The notes under the pieces were generated by a model that saw only the letters and a program-made list of their open reading frames with translations, had not been told where the DNA came from and ran no database searches. Below, in pieces: positions 25,651-36,773 of a stretch of 64,000 bases of DNA; the stretch's first letter is position 1; every line of letters starts with the position of its first letter. The stretch spans positions 26,318,439 to 26,382,438 of the forward strand of contig NC_053413.1 in the NCBI RefSeq assembly GCF_016859285.1, in the 5' to 3' direction. Position numbers and translations under genes: made by a program. Source of the stretch: Xiphias gladius. Taxonomy: Eukaryota; Chordata; Actinopteri; Istiophoriformes; Xiphiidae.

Positions 25651-26424
25651 TCTAGTTCACAGTGATATCACCAAAAGGTTGTAGGGGCTGTTGCCCCTTT
25701 AGCATCTTAGCTTAGCAGATTTTTTCTTCGACTTAAATAAACAAAACAAAACAAAAGCCTAAATGAAAACAAGTGCTACACGAATATCATTTGACCTCAT
25801 TTCATCCATTTTAGATGACGACACACAGGCAATCAGCTGCTAGCTAACTGCTAACTCTCAGGCTACGGCCCCGTGCTATGACTCAGTGATAATAAAACAG
25901 TCGCGCTGACGCTGAAAACCCGCGTAGGCATCCTCTCTTTCCACACAGAAGACCGATCAGGAATCGTTGAGAGGATCGATAAAGAATCGGACCAATGAGC
26001 AGAATCGATAATGGCACTGGTATCGATAAAATCTTATCAATTCCCAGCCCTAGTAAAACCAGTACAGTCACGCACAAGAAGATTCGTGAGGGATAAAAGT
26101 GGGTCGATCACTGCAATCTCCCCTTTAGCGCTACTTGTTGTCATTTGATATATTGTTAATATAAAGATTTGTTGGTTACATGGCTGTTAAGGTGAGCAAG
26201 ACACAAATAACCAGCGTAATCGATTAACTGACATAATGGAGACAGACTTGTTGGTTTGTCTACTTCCACACATGAAATACAGCCACAAAAACAGACCCGG
26301 AAATATCAGATTTCCAGATGTTTTCTTCCCCTTTACGTGTCGATAATAGAGAAAAGAAAAAAAAAAAAGAAGAAAAAGGCAGAACTTGGGTCACTTTTAC
26401 CAGAATGTTTAAACACAACTGGAG

Positions 26425-26730
26425 CTGAAACAATAGGTCGATTAATCAAACCAGTCGATTTGACAGCAAAATAAATCACCAGCTAATCTGATAAATCGAT
26501 TAATCGTTTCAGTAATTTTTTTTGCGCGAAAACAGTGACACGAGGGGACATGTCCTGCGAATCGAGCCTGGACAGTGAGAGATTGGATCTGCTGCGTTTC
26601 TTTGTCACACCTCACAGTAAAAACCACACCTTTTCGCGTTTTGGGCCGGCGGCCGAGCGAAACGAGACATTTCATGAAATGAAAAAAGGGAAGGTCTGAC
26701 AGTGGGAATTTCGGAAACCGTACTCTATTG
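26425..26730 (-). repeat. Inverted copy of the ATTAATCG dispersed repeat
   Basis: It carries GCTGAAACAATAGGTCGATT and GATAAATCGATTAATCG, which read as the reverse complement of the family end. The matching orientation-reversed internal phrases follow (GTTTTGGGCC-like at about 26638). Confidence 0.4.
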
Positions 26731-27712
26731 TCACCCTTTCCTTTCATCACTGCTGATGAGATTGAAGCAGCAACGACGAGCCGAACAAGTGATTGAGTCA
26801 TTTGAAAGAAAAGGAACTGTCAACTATTCTGTTGACCTTTCGTTTTAAGTCTTTTTTTTTTTTTTTCTCCCCAAGCACAATGCGAAACATTTGCTGCTTC
26901 CAGCTTTTCCTTGTCACACGTGATATTTTATTTACCATCCGCTGGTCAAACAAAAACCGGCGCTTTGTAGACACCTGCGGGGGGTCCTTCGCCACTTTCT
27001 TGACCAGAGGCCGAATTGATTACTTGGGAAAATAACTGTCAGATTGCTCAATAAAAAGGGGTAAAAAATAAAAATCGTTGGTTGCAGCCCTAGATAAGAT
27101 GCAGGAGCCGAGTCCACAGCCAGACTGGTAAATAACGAGACCGGGTTCATCGTGACAGAGTCTAGACACACCTGACAGGTAATAAGAAGCCCGGATAACG
27201 TTACGATCGTGAGAAGGGGGGGCTGGAGGTTTCTTAAGTAAGTGTCATACCCCACACCGGGTCAAGACTCAAAACCAGGACCCCATAGTCAGCTGTTCTC
27301 AAGGCCCGATATACTGGTCCAGACCCTGGCTGATACCGCACTAAATGTCCCAGCGGCGAGCCTGGTAGAAACGAAAGCTGCACCACTCCGCCGACCGGAA
27401 AAAACGATTCGGTCAGAAAGTGTCGCTGGGGACGGAAACGGGGGGGGGCGCTTGCCTGTGGCGGAGAGGAGGCCAGCGGCGGCTGCTCGGCCCGGTGTGC
27501 CGGCAAATTCGGGCCAGGAGACGACGAAGTAGAACGGAACGGAACGAAACGGTCATGGTGCGGCTGTAACGCCGTCCAGGGATGCCACGGCAAAAAACCG
27601 ATTGTGTTCCCCGGTATCGCTCGGCTCATCTTGACAGCCAGTTAGCTGGCTAGCTTGAAAGTCGTGTATTAAAACCGGGGTTTTAAAAAAAGTCTCCGTC
27701 GTGCTCCTTACC

Positions 27713-27800
27713 TTTTAAAAACTCGCTCGTTCAGGCGGTTTTCAGTCAACCTCGACGCCGCGGACGGGTCATCTGTTTCCCCTTCGTCTGCTCGGACCGG
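27713..27800 (-). other. stard3nl: Probable non-coding first exon of stard3nl
   Basis: On the minus strand, GAACGAGCGAGTTTTTAAAAG is followed by a strong donor, GTAAGGAGC, at 27712. The surrounding 27.3-27.9 kb is GC- and CpG-rich, unlike its flanks. The first coding exon of stard3nl begins with a short leader and needs an upstream promoter on this strand, and no other gene start is visible. The exon's 5' end is not determined. Confidence 0.45.
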
Positions 27801-27837
27801 ATGGATGTAGCCAGCATATTAGAGGAAATCGGACGCG

Positions 27838-27861
27838 AAGGATTCTGGGATATGGAGTCTG
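27838..27861 (-). promoter_or_regulatory. ZNF143/THAP11-type promoter motif (candidate)
   Basis: On the minus strand the sequence reads ACTCCATATCCCAGAATCC, close to the vertebrate promoter element ACTACAATTCCCAGNATGC. It lies about 125 bp upstream of the putative stard3nl first-exon donor, in the CpG-rich stretch. The match is imperfect. Confidence 0.35.
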
Positions 27862-28787
27862 TAGGCTTCGGTCGACGTAGCCTGGCGGCCGGGATTTCCT
27901 CCTTTCATGGGAACAGTCTCAGCTTCGAACTAGAAATACAGTGGGCAAGGAAATGTAAACTGAAGATGTAATAATAAGGCTATGGACTGTTTTTAAAAAC
28001 TAAAAAAAAACTGAACTAACTTTACTCAAAGTACGATAAACAAACAACAACAAAAAAACCCAAACCCCACAAATTCTCCTCGGTACACGTGGGCACAGTT
28101 TCTCAAAGTGCTTGGCAGGTAGGTTGTTCCAAGCATCCTGGCTAATTTTGCCACAGCATACGGGACCAGATTAACCTCTAAGGGGGCCCCCAGGAGCAAA
28201 GGTTTTTCCGTTAGGTCCCCGTACTTTATTGAACACCACTTTACTTAGAAATCCGTACCATGTGAGCACAAAATGAGCCAATACTGCAGGGTCCACCTCA
28301 GTAGATACTGTATTTTAGTGGTTCAAATTCCTTGATAAATTTGGAGAAAATGAAAACCCAGACACGAACTAACACATGTCGAGTCTTGGGATTTTTGGGG
28401 CCACTGCGCAGTTGCCCGCTGAGCCCAGTTGGTGATCCGGCCTTGCACAGTTCTTGGTGCTGTGTGATGGATAAGAATCTAAAGGCCGAAGTGCCTAAAA
28501 CTTTTGCCCAGAACTGTAGATCTTTAAATATATTTTCATTGATAAAGCCAATGCACAACAACCAGACAGACAATAGGATTAAAATTATATTTAAAAATTA
28601 TAAAAATACCACAAATCATGACATAACAACAACAACAATAATAATTATATACTGATATCAATAATGTCATAATCTAAATGTTCAACAATCACATATGGGT
28701 ATAATGTTTGGGTACCCGCATGCAGTGGTTACTTTTGGCCATGGAGTGTATTTGCTACCAGTATAGAACAGGAATATTACCGTCCAC

Positions 28788-29283
28788 CGGTGGTGGAAGA
28801 GTATTAATACCACCCTTTAAAAGGAATCCCTTCAAAGTAAAAGTCTGGGGTTGAAAATGTTGCTTATGTAAGTACAATCAGGAAAATGTACTTAAAGTAT
28901 TAACAGTAAAAGAACTCAATGCAGAAAAATGCCCGGTGTGACTGTTATACTGTTACATATTATATTATTAGATGGCTATCACTTATGCATTAACACACAT
29001 CTTCTTTACAGCAGCATCTTACAGCTTCTTCCACTGTACTTGAGTCTCGTGTCGGGTGGTTTCATTCATAACAACTCATCATGTTTTATAAGATCGTAAT
29101 ATGTTCTATATGTCAAAATCTTAATGTATAATGCAACTAACAAAGCTGTCAAATAGATGTAGTGGAGTAAAAAGTAGAAGTATGAAGTATTAAATGGAAA
29201 TACTCGAGTAGAATACAAGTACCTCACATTTGGACTTGAGTACAGTACTTGAGTAAATGTACTTAGTTACATGCCACCTCTGC
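28788..29283. mobile_element. Non-autonomous DNA transposon with GGTGGAAG...CTTCCACC-type ends
   Basis: The element starts CCGGTGGTGGAAGAGTATTA and ends with TTAGTTACATGCCACCTCTG, forming imperfect terminal inverted repeats. The interior carries 'aagtaaaagtctggggttg', 'gtagtggagtaaaaagtag' and 'tacttgagtaaatgtactt', landmarks of a very abundant teleost MITE family, probably hAT-related. No transposase is present. Confidence 0.7.
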
Positions 29284-29638
29284 TGTCTGCTGCCATCTCA
29301 CAGGTTACTAACAGATTTGTAGTCTGTGATTTGTTGTGCTGTTGCTTATATTAAAGAGAATTCGCCAGAAGTAGAAAAACATATTTTCTCATGTAGCTCT
29401 AGCTACCCATGCTTTTAGTTTGGTTGTTGTCATTTTTTATTTATTTCTTTAATCTGTGTGCACAAGTGCTGTGTGTGTGTGTATCCAAAGCCTGATAGAT
29501 CTTATTCCTCTGAGCCATAGAGTTCCATTGTTGTCCAGACACTATTGAAAACACACCAGTGAGCCGCACCGCTGCACTGGGAGACATGTTCCTTCATCAC
29601 CGTGAACACACACGCTGTAGTTTATTTTGACTCAGTCC

Positions 29639-29740
<102 letters not shown>

Positions 29741-30214
29741 CCGGCTGCCATACAAATACTCTCTTAAGCACCAACTGTGGATTGATCTGCCGCTAAAAAA
29801 CAAAGTGCCCAACAAATGCACTATTTACTGTTATTTTGATCAAAACTACCCTGAGCAGGTGTTTTGGGAAAATTACTAAGCTTAGTTTAAAAATTAGAGT
29901 ATACATTTCTGAGTTTTTAAAGATTTATGCTTTCGGTAGTCAGTTTGGAGTTGAGAGCCAAAGACAGGGTAAAGAGGTCAGAAAGTACTGAGATGGACTA
30001 TGCCTTTGTTAGCTTTGGTCTTTCAGCTGTTTCAGTGCAGAAAGCTGAAAGGACAGAGACTGACTGACAAATGACCTTCTGCTCTGAACATGAACACCGT
30101 CCTTTGTGGTGTTTCAGGGGGAAAACTTCCTCAGTTACACTCTCAGATCAGTTTAACATTTTCTCCATCAGCTTTGAATGAGATCCTGGAATAAAGAAAG
30201 AAGAAAATACTCGA

Positions 30215-30243
30215 TTTATTCTTTAGGGAAAAACAACTTTATT
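30215..30243 (-). terminator. Poly(A) signals for the TRIM gene
   Basis: TTTATT occurs on the plus strand at 30215-30220 and 30238-30243, giving two AATAAA signals on the minus strand about 700 bp downstream of the TRIM stop codon. This gives a plausible 3' UTR of about 0.7 kb. Confidence 0.5.
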
Positions 30244-30948
30244 CATTATGTAGACTTTCAGTTTATTCACACATTCAATCAGTAAAGTTTGTTAAATTAC
30301 GCTTGTTCGGTGATTTCATGTAAAGATTCACTTCATCCACACAATCAGTTTGTTTACCTGATTCACAGATATGGAAAAGAAAATAATGAATAAATCTCCT
30401 TATTGACTATAACCACGATGAATACAGTTTTATAATACATCAGAGCATCTTCTTTGTAAGCCGATTTGTGCAAAGACAACATTTGATCTGACAAACGCAT
30501 TAATATAAACGTAATTATAGCTTTCTTTCTTTTCACAGTGAGAACTAAATATCTCAGATAAAGGAAGGTCTGGTGATTTGTCTGTTCAGGCTCATGCAGC
30601 GGAAGAGAAACAACAACATACAAATACATCAGTACAAATATTCAACAAACATTTAGAGAACAGAGAAGTTTATATTTTCACGTGGAGAAACATAAGTTTA
30701 CGTAAACAAAAATCATCATGAGCAGTGATCTCCTCCGAGGCTCCAGCTCCACCTAAAGAAAGTCAAACATCAACAGGACGATAAAGGAGAAGATGCCAAA
30801 GTACCATCTATAATGTTTGATTGACAGGTGATCTCCATGCAGCGCAGAAGCACAACAGCAATGAGCTTTTAGCAACAAACATGGAGACCAAATAAACGGA
30901 TGAACTAAAACACAGATTTTGACCAACTGTCCCTTAAATGACTTCTTT

Positions 30949-32622
30949 CTATTTGAGTTCACAGAACTCAGCTGTGTCTCCAACATGCCAGTAAAGCCCT
31001 AGTCCAGCATAGAGAGGCTGAGTGAATGTGGTCTGGACTCTGTGGAGGAGAGTCATGGTTTCAGAGACACTGTAGAAGGACAGAATACCTGCACTGTGAT
31101 CCAGATACACTCCTACTCTGGAGGACTGAGGACCTGAGACTGGAGTCTTGATGCTGTTATACCAGAACGTATAACCCATTTGGTCACAATTTAATGCCCA
31201 AGATTTGTTATTTAGTCCGAATACACATTCATCCAATCTTTCTGCTCCACTGATATTCTTGTATGCGACTGCTACATAAACTCTTCTTCTCCACTCCACC
31301 TCCAAGTAACAACGTCCAATCAGACTCTCTCTGCTCAGGACCTGACACCATGTAGTGAATCTTTCTGGGTGACTAGGATAAGACTGTCGCTGACTCATTA
31401 ATGTTGCTTTTCTGTTTCCCTCAGATAATAACAGACGTGTGTGTGCTGTGTTTGGATCCATTGTGATTTCCTGTGAATATTTTAAGAATCCAGCTTTGGT
31501 CTTGGGCTCTGGTTGTGGCAGTAAAACATCCACTTCAGTCACTGTCATTAAGATGTTTGTCCATTTCTCAGTCAGAATGTCCTGTAGTTTATCTCTGACC
31601 TCTGACACAGCTGCTGTCACATCTTCAAAGTACCTCAGAGGACGGATATTGATGCTGGATGAGTCTGTAGATTGACTGAATCCTGACAATGAGGGGTAGT
31701 TGCGTAGAAACTGGTTGTGATCCTCTGTGTGTGAGAGCTGCTTCAGCTCAGCGTCTTTCCTCTTCAGCTCATTGATCTCCTGCTCCAGCTTCTCCTGAAG
31801 CTCTTTTACTCGACTCACTTCAGTTTTCTGCTGGGATCTGATCTGCTGCTTCACACCAGAGCTTCTTTTCTCGATGAGACGGATCAGCTCAGTGAAGATC
31901 TTCTCACTGTCCTCCACTGCTTTATCAGCAGAGCGATTGATGGCCTCCGCCTCCTGTTGAAGCACCTTCACATCTCTCTCTCTGTCCTGGATTCTCTGCT
32001 GGATTTGTTGTCGACTCAGCTCCAGCTCTCTCTGCCTCTCAGTCCTTTCTGCAGCAGCTGAGACTGTGTCGTGGCCTTTATGTTCATCCACAGAGCAGAG
32101 ATAACAGATACACTGCTGATCAGTGCGGCAGAACATCTTCATCAATTCATCATGACGAGAGCAGATGTTCTCCTGGAGCTTCTCTGAGGGGTCCACCAGC
32201 TTGTGATTTTCAAAGGCTGGAAACTCATAATGAGGTTGGAGGTGCTTGTCACAGTAAGAGACAAGACAAATCAAACAGGACTTGACAGCTTTCAGTTTTC
32301 TCCCAGTGCAGACATCACAGGCCACATCTTCAGGTCCAGCATAGCCGTGATCAGCAGGAGCAGCTTGGAGTCCCGTTTTCTTCAGCTCCTCCACCAAAGC
32401 TGCTAACATGGTATTTTTCACCAGGACAGGCCTCGGTGTGAAGGTCTGCCTACACTGAGGGCAGCTGTGGATTTTCTTCTCATCCTCTTCATCCCAGAAG
32501 CTTTTAATACAGTTCATGCAGTAGCTGTGTCCACAGGGAATAGTCACCGGATCCTTCAGTAGATCCAGACAGATCGAACAGGAGAAGGTTTCCTGGTCCA
32601 GCTGAACTCCTTTCTGCGCCAT
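30949..32622 (-). CDS. Intronless TRIM E3 ubiquitin ligase (RING, B-box, coiled coil, PRY-SPRY), 557 aa
   Basis: A single uninterrupted frame of 557 codons plus stop (TAG at 30949-30951). I chose the ATG at 32622 (MAQKGVQLDQETFSC) because fish proteins of this family start this way; an in-frame ATG six codons upstream would add MLLKGE. Domains in order: C3HC4 RING at about 15-57 (C15, C18, C30, H32, C35, C38, C54, C57), B-box-like zinc region around 105-145, a B-box around 155-195 (CSRHDELMKMFC, CSVDEHKGHD), a coiled coil at about 200-300, and PRY-SPRY at about 375-557 (LEVEWRRRVYVAVAYK, VGVYLDHSAGILSFYSV). It belongs to the large teleost finTRIM/TRIM16-TRIM25-like group. The RING should act as a ubiquitin E3 and the SPRY as the target- or virus-recognition module in the cytosol. 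The exact paralogue is not assignable by eye. Being intronless, it may descend from a retrocopy. Confidence 0.93.
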   Translation of the reverse strand: MAQKGVQLDQETFSCSICLDLLKDPVTIPCGHSYCMNCIKSFWDEEDEKKIHSCPQCRQTFTPRPVLVKNTMLAALVEELKKTGLQAAPADHGYAGPEDVACDVCTGRKLKAVKSCLICLVSYCDKHLQPHYEFPAFENHKLVDPSEKLQENICSRHDELMKMFCRTDQQCICYLCSVDEHKGHDTVSAAAERTERQRELELSRQQIQQRIQDRERDVKVLQQEAEAINRSADKAVEDSEKIFTELIRLIEKRSSGVKQQIRSQQKTEVSRVKELQEKLEQEINELKRKDAELKQLSHTEDHNQFLRNYPSLSGFSQSTDSSSINIRPLRYFEDVTAAVSEVRDKLQDILTEKWTNILMTVTEVDVLLPQPEPKTKAGFLKYSQEITMDPNTAHTRLLLSEGNRKATLMSQRQSYPSHPERFTTWCQVLSRESLIGRCYLEVEWRRRVYVAVAYKNISGAERLDECVFGLNNKSWALNCDQMGYTFWYNSIKTPVSGPQSSRVGVYLDHSAGILSFYSVSETMTLLHRVQTTFTQPLYAGLGLYWHVGDTAEFCELK

Positions 32623-32645
32623 TTCACCTTTCAGTAGCAACGACT

Positions 32646-32672
32646 GAGTTTCACTTTCTTAGAACCGAAACT
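32646..32672 (-). promoter_or_regulatory. Two adjacent interferon-stimulated response elements upstream of the TRIM gene
   Basis: On the minus strand the sequence reads AGTTTCGGTTCTAAGAAAG then TGAAACTCAG. It contains GAAAGTGAAACT (32648-32659), a perfect GAAANNGAAACT ISRE core, and directly before it AGTTTCGGTTCT (32661-32672), the inverse-oriented ISRE form. They lie 24-50 bp before the chosen ATG, so they are in the core promoter or the 5' leader. ISREs bind IRF/ISGF3 factors, which fits an interferon-induced antiviral TRIM. Confidence 0.7.
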
Positions 32673-32699
32673 AGTTTGAGCTCTGATCTTAACAACATC

Positions 32700-35600
32700 T
32701 GTTTCTGCAGTGAATGGGGCCTGTCAGCTCTTGCACTTCACCACATGTTGGTTCCACCCATCTTCAAACTGTAGATCTGAAGGGGAAGGAACAAGGAAAT
32801 ATATGGACAGAGTAAAGTTCACTGTGTTTGAGAGCAGGAAGAAGAGGGAGGGTTATCAGGATTCGATTCATTCCAGGAGGAGAGGCAGTTTGATTGTGTG
32901 TTTAACCCTTTTCTTTTTACGATGGAGCTTTTTTTCCATTTAAAAACTCTGTTTGCCTCAACTGTTTGGTGATAACTCTTCTTGTGATCTCTGGGTTTAG
33001 AGATGGTTCCCAGTTTTCAGAATTAGCTCTTCTGTTCGGATTAAATTGAGTTTGGTTAAACTCTCTATAGATTACAATAATTCAAATGCAGTAGATGAAA
33101 AATAGAGAAATGGATTACTGCTATACAAGTAATCCAATTCTCAACTATTGTTTTGACTTACTTGATAATGTCCGTCAAGTATCCTTTTAACAGGAGACGT
33201 TAAATTCAGAACATAATTTTGAGTAAAAACTAAATTTTAATGTAAGATGCATTTAAACAACTAATCAGGTAGGTTACTTGTTGCAAAATGAATCCCACAG
33301 GACATGAATCCACCAGATCATTTGACTCTGTAATTAATTTCGAGACGCACTTCAAGACTTTGGAAAATTTTCAGTTTCATACTCTGGAGTAATAATATTC
33401 CCTCAGTTTTGTTTGAAATTAACCAGCAGACATCACACTTTTGCAGTTAAATTCTCATCAAAACAGTAAAATATTAAGCTAAAATCAGCGATCAATAAAT
33501 CAGAACCCTTTTTACAAAATGTCAAACATGGGAGATTACTAGGTTTATGATAATGATAGAATATAGCCTCAATAAAGAAACATAAACTACATAAAATCAG
33601 TCTGTCATTGCCCTTTTTGAAAAACAAAAACAAATGACCAGCAATATTTTTTATTTCTTTTTTCTATTTTATTTCTCTTAGAGGATGAATTCCTAATAAC
33701 TTACAGCAGAGTCACAGCTCTAACCATTATGTTTTATACCCGCCAGTTTTGTTACAAATGTTATCCTATAGGCGTCAAAACATGTCCCTAAGTTAAAATA
33801 ACAACATATTGAGTTTGGATGTTTTAGGCTCCACTACATCCCTGGTTGGCAGGATGAAGGTACCGTACTGTGTCGTGCATCGGCTTTCAGATTTCAGTCT
33901 TAAACCCGCTGTGACGTTCACCGCATGTTACATGTGAAAACTTCACTGCGCCTTCTTCATTTCAAATAACAAACAGTAAAGACAAAGACAGATTTGGAGT
34001 TTGAATCACTGGCGTGTTTCAGTTAGTTCAGCTTGTAGTGTCACTCCATGTCCATTTGACAACAGACATCGGCGTTAGGTTTGAGTGATCTCTTCACCTC
34101 ATGGTCTTTCCTCCCCTGGCAGGAGTCAGAAGGCTGCACGGATGGAAGTATTTGGCTTGTTGTCAAAGCTGCCCCTAGGTGAAAGATTATTTAGAAAACT
34201 ACTCTGGAACGTACTTTCTAAACCAAACATCAGTCATGGGGTGTTGGAAGTAGTCTGAATATCTTGTTGCTTTTGGACATCAGGTTGTAATGTTTATTCC
34301 CATTTGCTTGAATGCAGCTTTACACATACTCTAGCTGTTAGTATTAAGATACAGCTCTAGCTACAGTATTCATGCAATGTAAATAGTGCAGCAATTTTAC
34401 CCATAACGGTGCAATAAATTAATCAAGGTTGGAAGGTGTTTTAAATCCTGCTTGTGTCTTCTTCCTACATATTTCCTCACCCACAATGCGTGCGCAGGTC
34501 TGTTGTATGCATTTTGTCAGACAGACCAGCAACTCTCCTAAATCCTGGTTCAACCTCCTCGGTTAAGAAAGTCAATAAAATGCCAACACTTCTGTATTTA
34601 GGCGCAAGTATGTGAATTGGACCAGTCACGACAAATCTCCTACTAGGAGATGATTGATACATTTCTGTTTTTCCCCCGTTCTGTTTTCCCACTTCAATTT
34701 TTTCTTTAAACGATATCCAGAAACATGGGACCCTCCTGGATAATGTAACAACCCTACAGGTTTATGTTATGTCCAGCAGTTTTAATTAGTTTAACTTTTC
34801 GTTTCATTTTAGCACGGCAGACAGGTCAGAATCAGGTGTACGTCTGTAGCAAGGACAAGGAAATATGATGAAATATGATTTTAGGATTTTTTTTTTTTTC
34901 ATTCTTCACTTACAAAAATAATATAAGGAACAAAGGTCTGTGCTTTGTAGCTTGTGCAGCAGACAAACAGCAGGAACCTCATTCAATACATGCTAATGTA
35001 ACGTTACTGCTGCTTTTGAGTTTAGCGTTATCACTGCTCCTAGCTATGTTTCTCACTGTAATTCCACGAAAGCCGACAGATGTCCATTGAAGAGCAGCGT
35101 GGTAAAACAGTTGTGGAATTGCGGGGAAAATAACTTCGCTCACTTCGATCAAGTTGCTCAATTGACCCTTCGTAGAGTCCCGCCCCGCTGGCACAGACTG
35201 GCCAATCGCAGCGTAGTATCGGACAGGGTCCGAAAACAACACGGTTGTGCTCCATAGACTTTCATGCGATTGTATTGGACGTTCGTCATTTTAGGGCTGG
35301 TTTTGTGGATTCCGAGCTAATCGTGGTTAACCGTTATTCCCGCGGCATGTGTAACAGTGATACCGATCAAAGTGTGCCCCATGAGATAGGCGTATCTGTG
35401 CCACGCTAGCTACTGAAGCTATACTGAATGTATACACATGCCGCTTTTTAATGGTTTTAACAGTGACCTGCCCTGCTCGACAGGAACAGTGTTGCTCCTT
35501 AATTTCATAGTCTTCTGTCTCGATTGCCAGGTGATGTGGCGGTTCACTTTTACATTGTGATCTGTAGGCTTTAGCTTCCATCTTTATCTTTTCCACCTGT

Positions 35601-36773
35601 TTTTTGCGGCTGCGTCAGTTTGACATCCTCAAACGCATCCTTCCGTCTGCCTCTCCCCGACATCGCCGTTTTCGCTTTTCCACAAACTGGACGATATTTC
35701 TTCAGCGAGTGTAGTTAGTGACAGTGTGGGCGCCCTGCTAGCTCCGACAGCTCGACGGACCAGCAGCGGCTAACAACGAAGAGGCGGGGCTTAGCGAAGG
35801 GTCATTTGCTAAAAATGGTCAAAATGTCCGTACGGTGGATAAGCTGTGGATAAGCCCCATTGATGCGTAAAATTGTTCGCAACCCTCTATTACACATCAA
35901 ACTGCATGTCTGAGAAAATATGCCTGGATCTCAAATAAGCTACAAACCATAACGGCTGTGATTTTGACTTCATGTCCGCTCATGTTTATGAGGCACTTCA
36001 TTTCTTTGATGGAATTATTTAGATTTATCAAAATGCCTGTCGTGAGCTAAGAAATCAGCAAACGCTCGGTAGCTTATAGTCAGAATGCTTCACTGAAATC
36101 CAACTGTTGGCTGTAAGCTGTCTTGGTAGCCTGGACGTTAATTCTATCAATTGGTTGCAATGGAGAGTGATATAACAACACTAAAAGTCACTTTTTAGCA
36201 TGAAGGCAATCATCTGGTAAACATAGCCGGCGGGTACTATTATCTGTGAGCTAGTTTGTCAGGTTGCAGTTAGCAGGAGTCACTGGTCCTGATAGCAGTT
36301 TTAGCAAATTAGCAGCAAATTAACAAATAATTCTATAAAACACTAGACAAAGGCTGTGTCCAAAATCACTCCCTTTTTACGATACATTGCACTAACTTTA
36401 CCATATGCAATTTCATCTGAGTGTCCGAATTCTAAGTGTGAAATGTATGCGCTGCACTGTGCCTAAAGAGTATCCGCAAGGGAATGAATAGTCCATAGCA
36501 TGTACACTATTTTTTTCGCAAACAAAATGCCAAAATGCAATGTGCAGTTTTTATATAGTGCAAAAGTTAACAGTCGGGTAACACTACAGCTGTAAGTGAT
36601 GACGCACAGTGACCATGGTTTATAAATGCCTGAAGTCTTAATTTACTGCTCACTACAGAGAAACTATTGCATATCTACAGGGAGTCGTGACTAGTTGATC
36701 GGGGGAATGATTTGGGGCTCAGTCTCAGAACGCTGTTAAATATCTAAGGTCAAAGGTGAGGGCGGGTGAGGCC
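32700..36773. other. Intergenic sequence between TRIM and epdr1
   Basis: No supported gene exon is present, apart from the doubtful SWIM-like piece at 35327-35627. A GC-richer island with an inverse GC box (GAGGCGGGGC near 35781) spans about 35600-35800. The 3' UTR of epdr1 should occupy the right end on the minus strand. Confidence 0.5.
35327..35627 (-). pseudogene. Remnant reading frame with a SWIM-like zinc knuckle (HCSCRAG)
   Basis: A minus-strand frame contains AYRSQCKSEPPHH, then IETEDYEIKEQHCSCRAG. The order SQ...SEPPH...IE...HCSCxAG resembles the first half of SWIM zinc fingers (CxCx(n)CxH) in the transposon-like SWIM/YqaJ genes common in fish. The second half (CxH) is not found nearby. 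A CpG-rich, promoter-like stretch lies just upstream at 35600-35800. The piece looks like an incomplete or broken fossil copy. A chance open frame cannot be excluded. Confidence 0.3.

Larger units (their letters stand above)
22660..27700. other. First (5' UTR) intron of stard3nl, repeat-filled
   Basis: The sequence between the stard3nl start codon and its probable non-coding first exon shows no coding exon. It holds several copies of one dispersed repeat family (23170-23530, 25258-25650, 26425-26730), an (AAAC)n run at 24711-24746, a LINE- or SINE-like 3' tail at 24838-24912, and long A/T runs. Confidence 0.55.

Noticed and set aside
27801-27971. A 56-codon plus-strand frame beginning MDVASILEEIGREGF, in the CpG-rich region
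   Set aside because: The start of the peptide looks protein-like, but it overlaps the antisense promoter motif and inferred stard3nl promoter, shows no domain and no splice continuation; chance is more likely.
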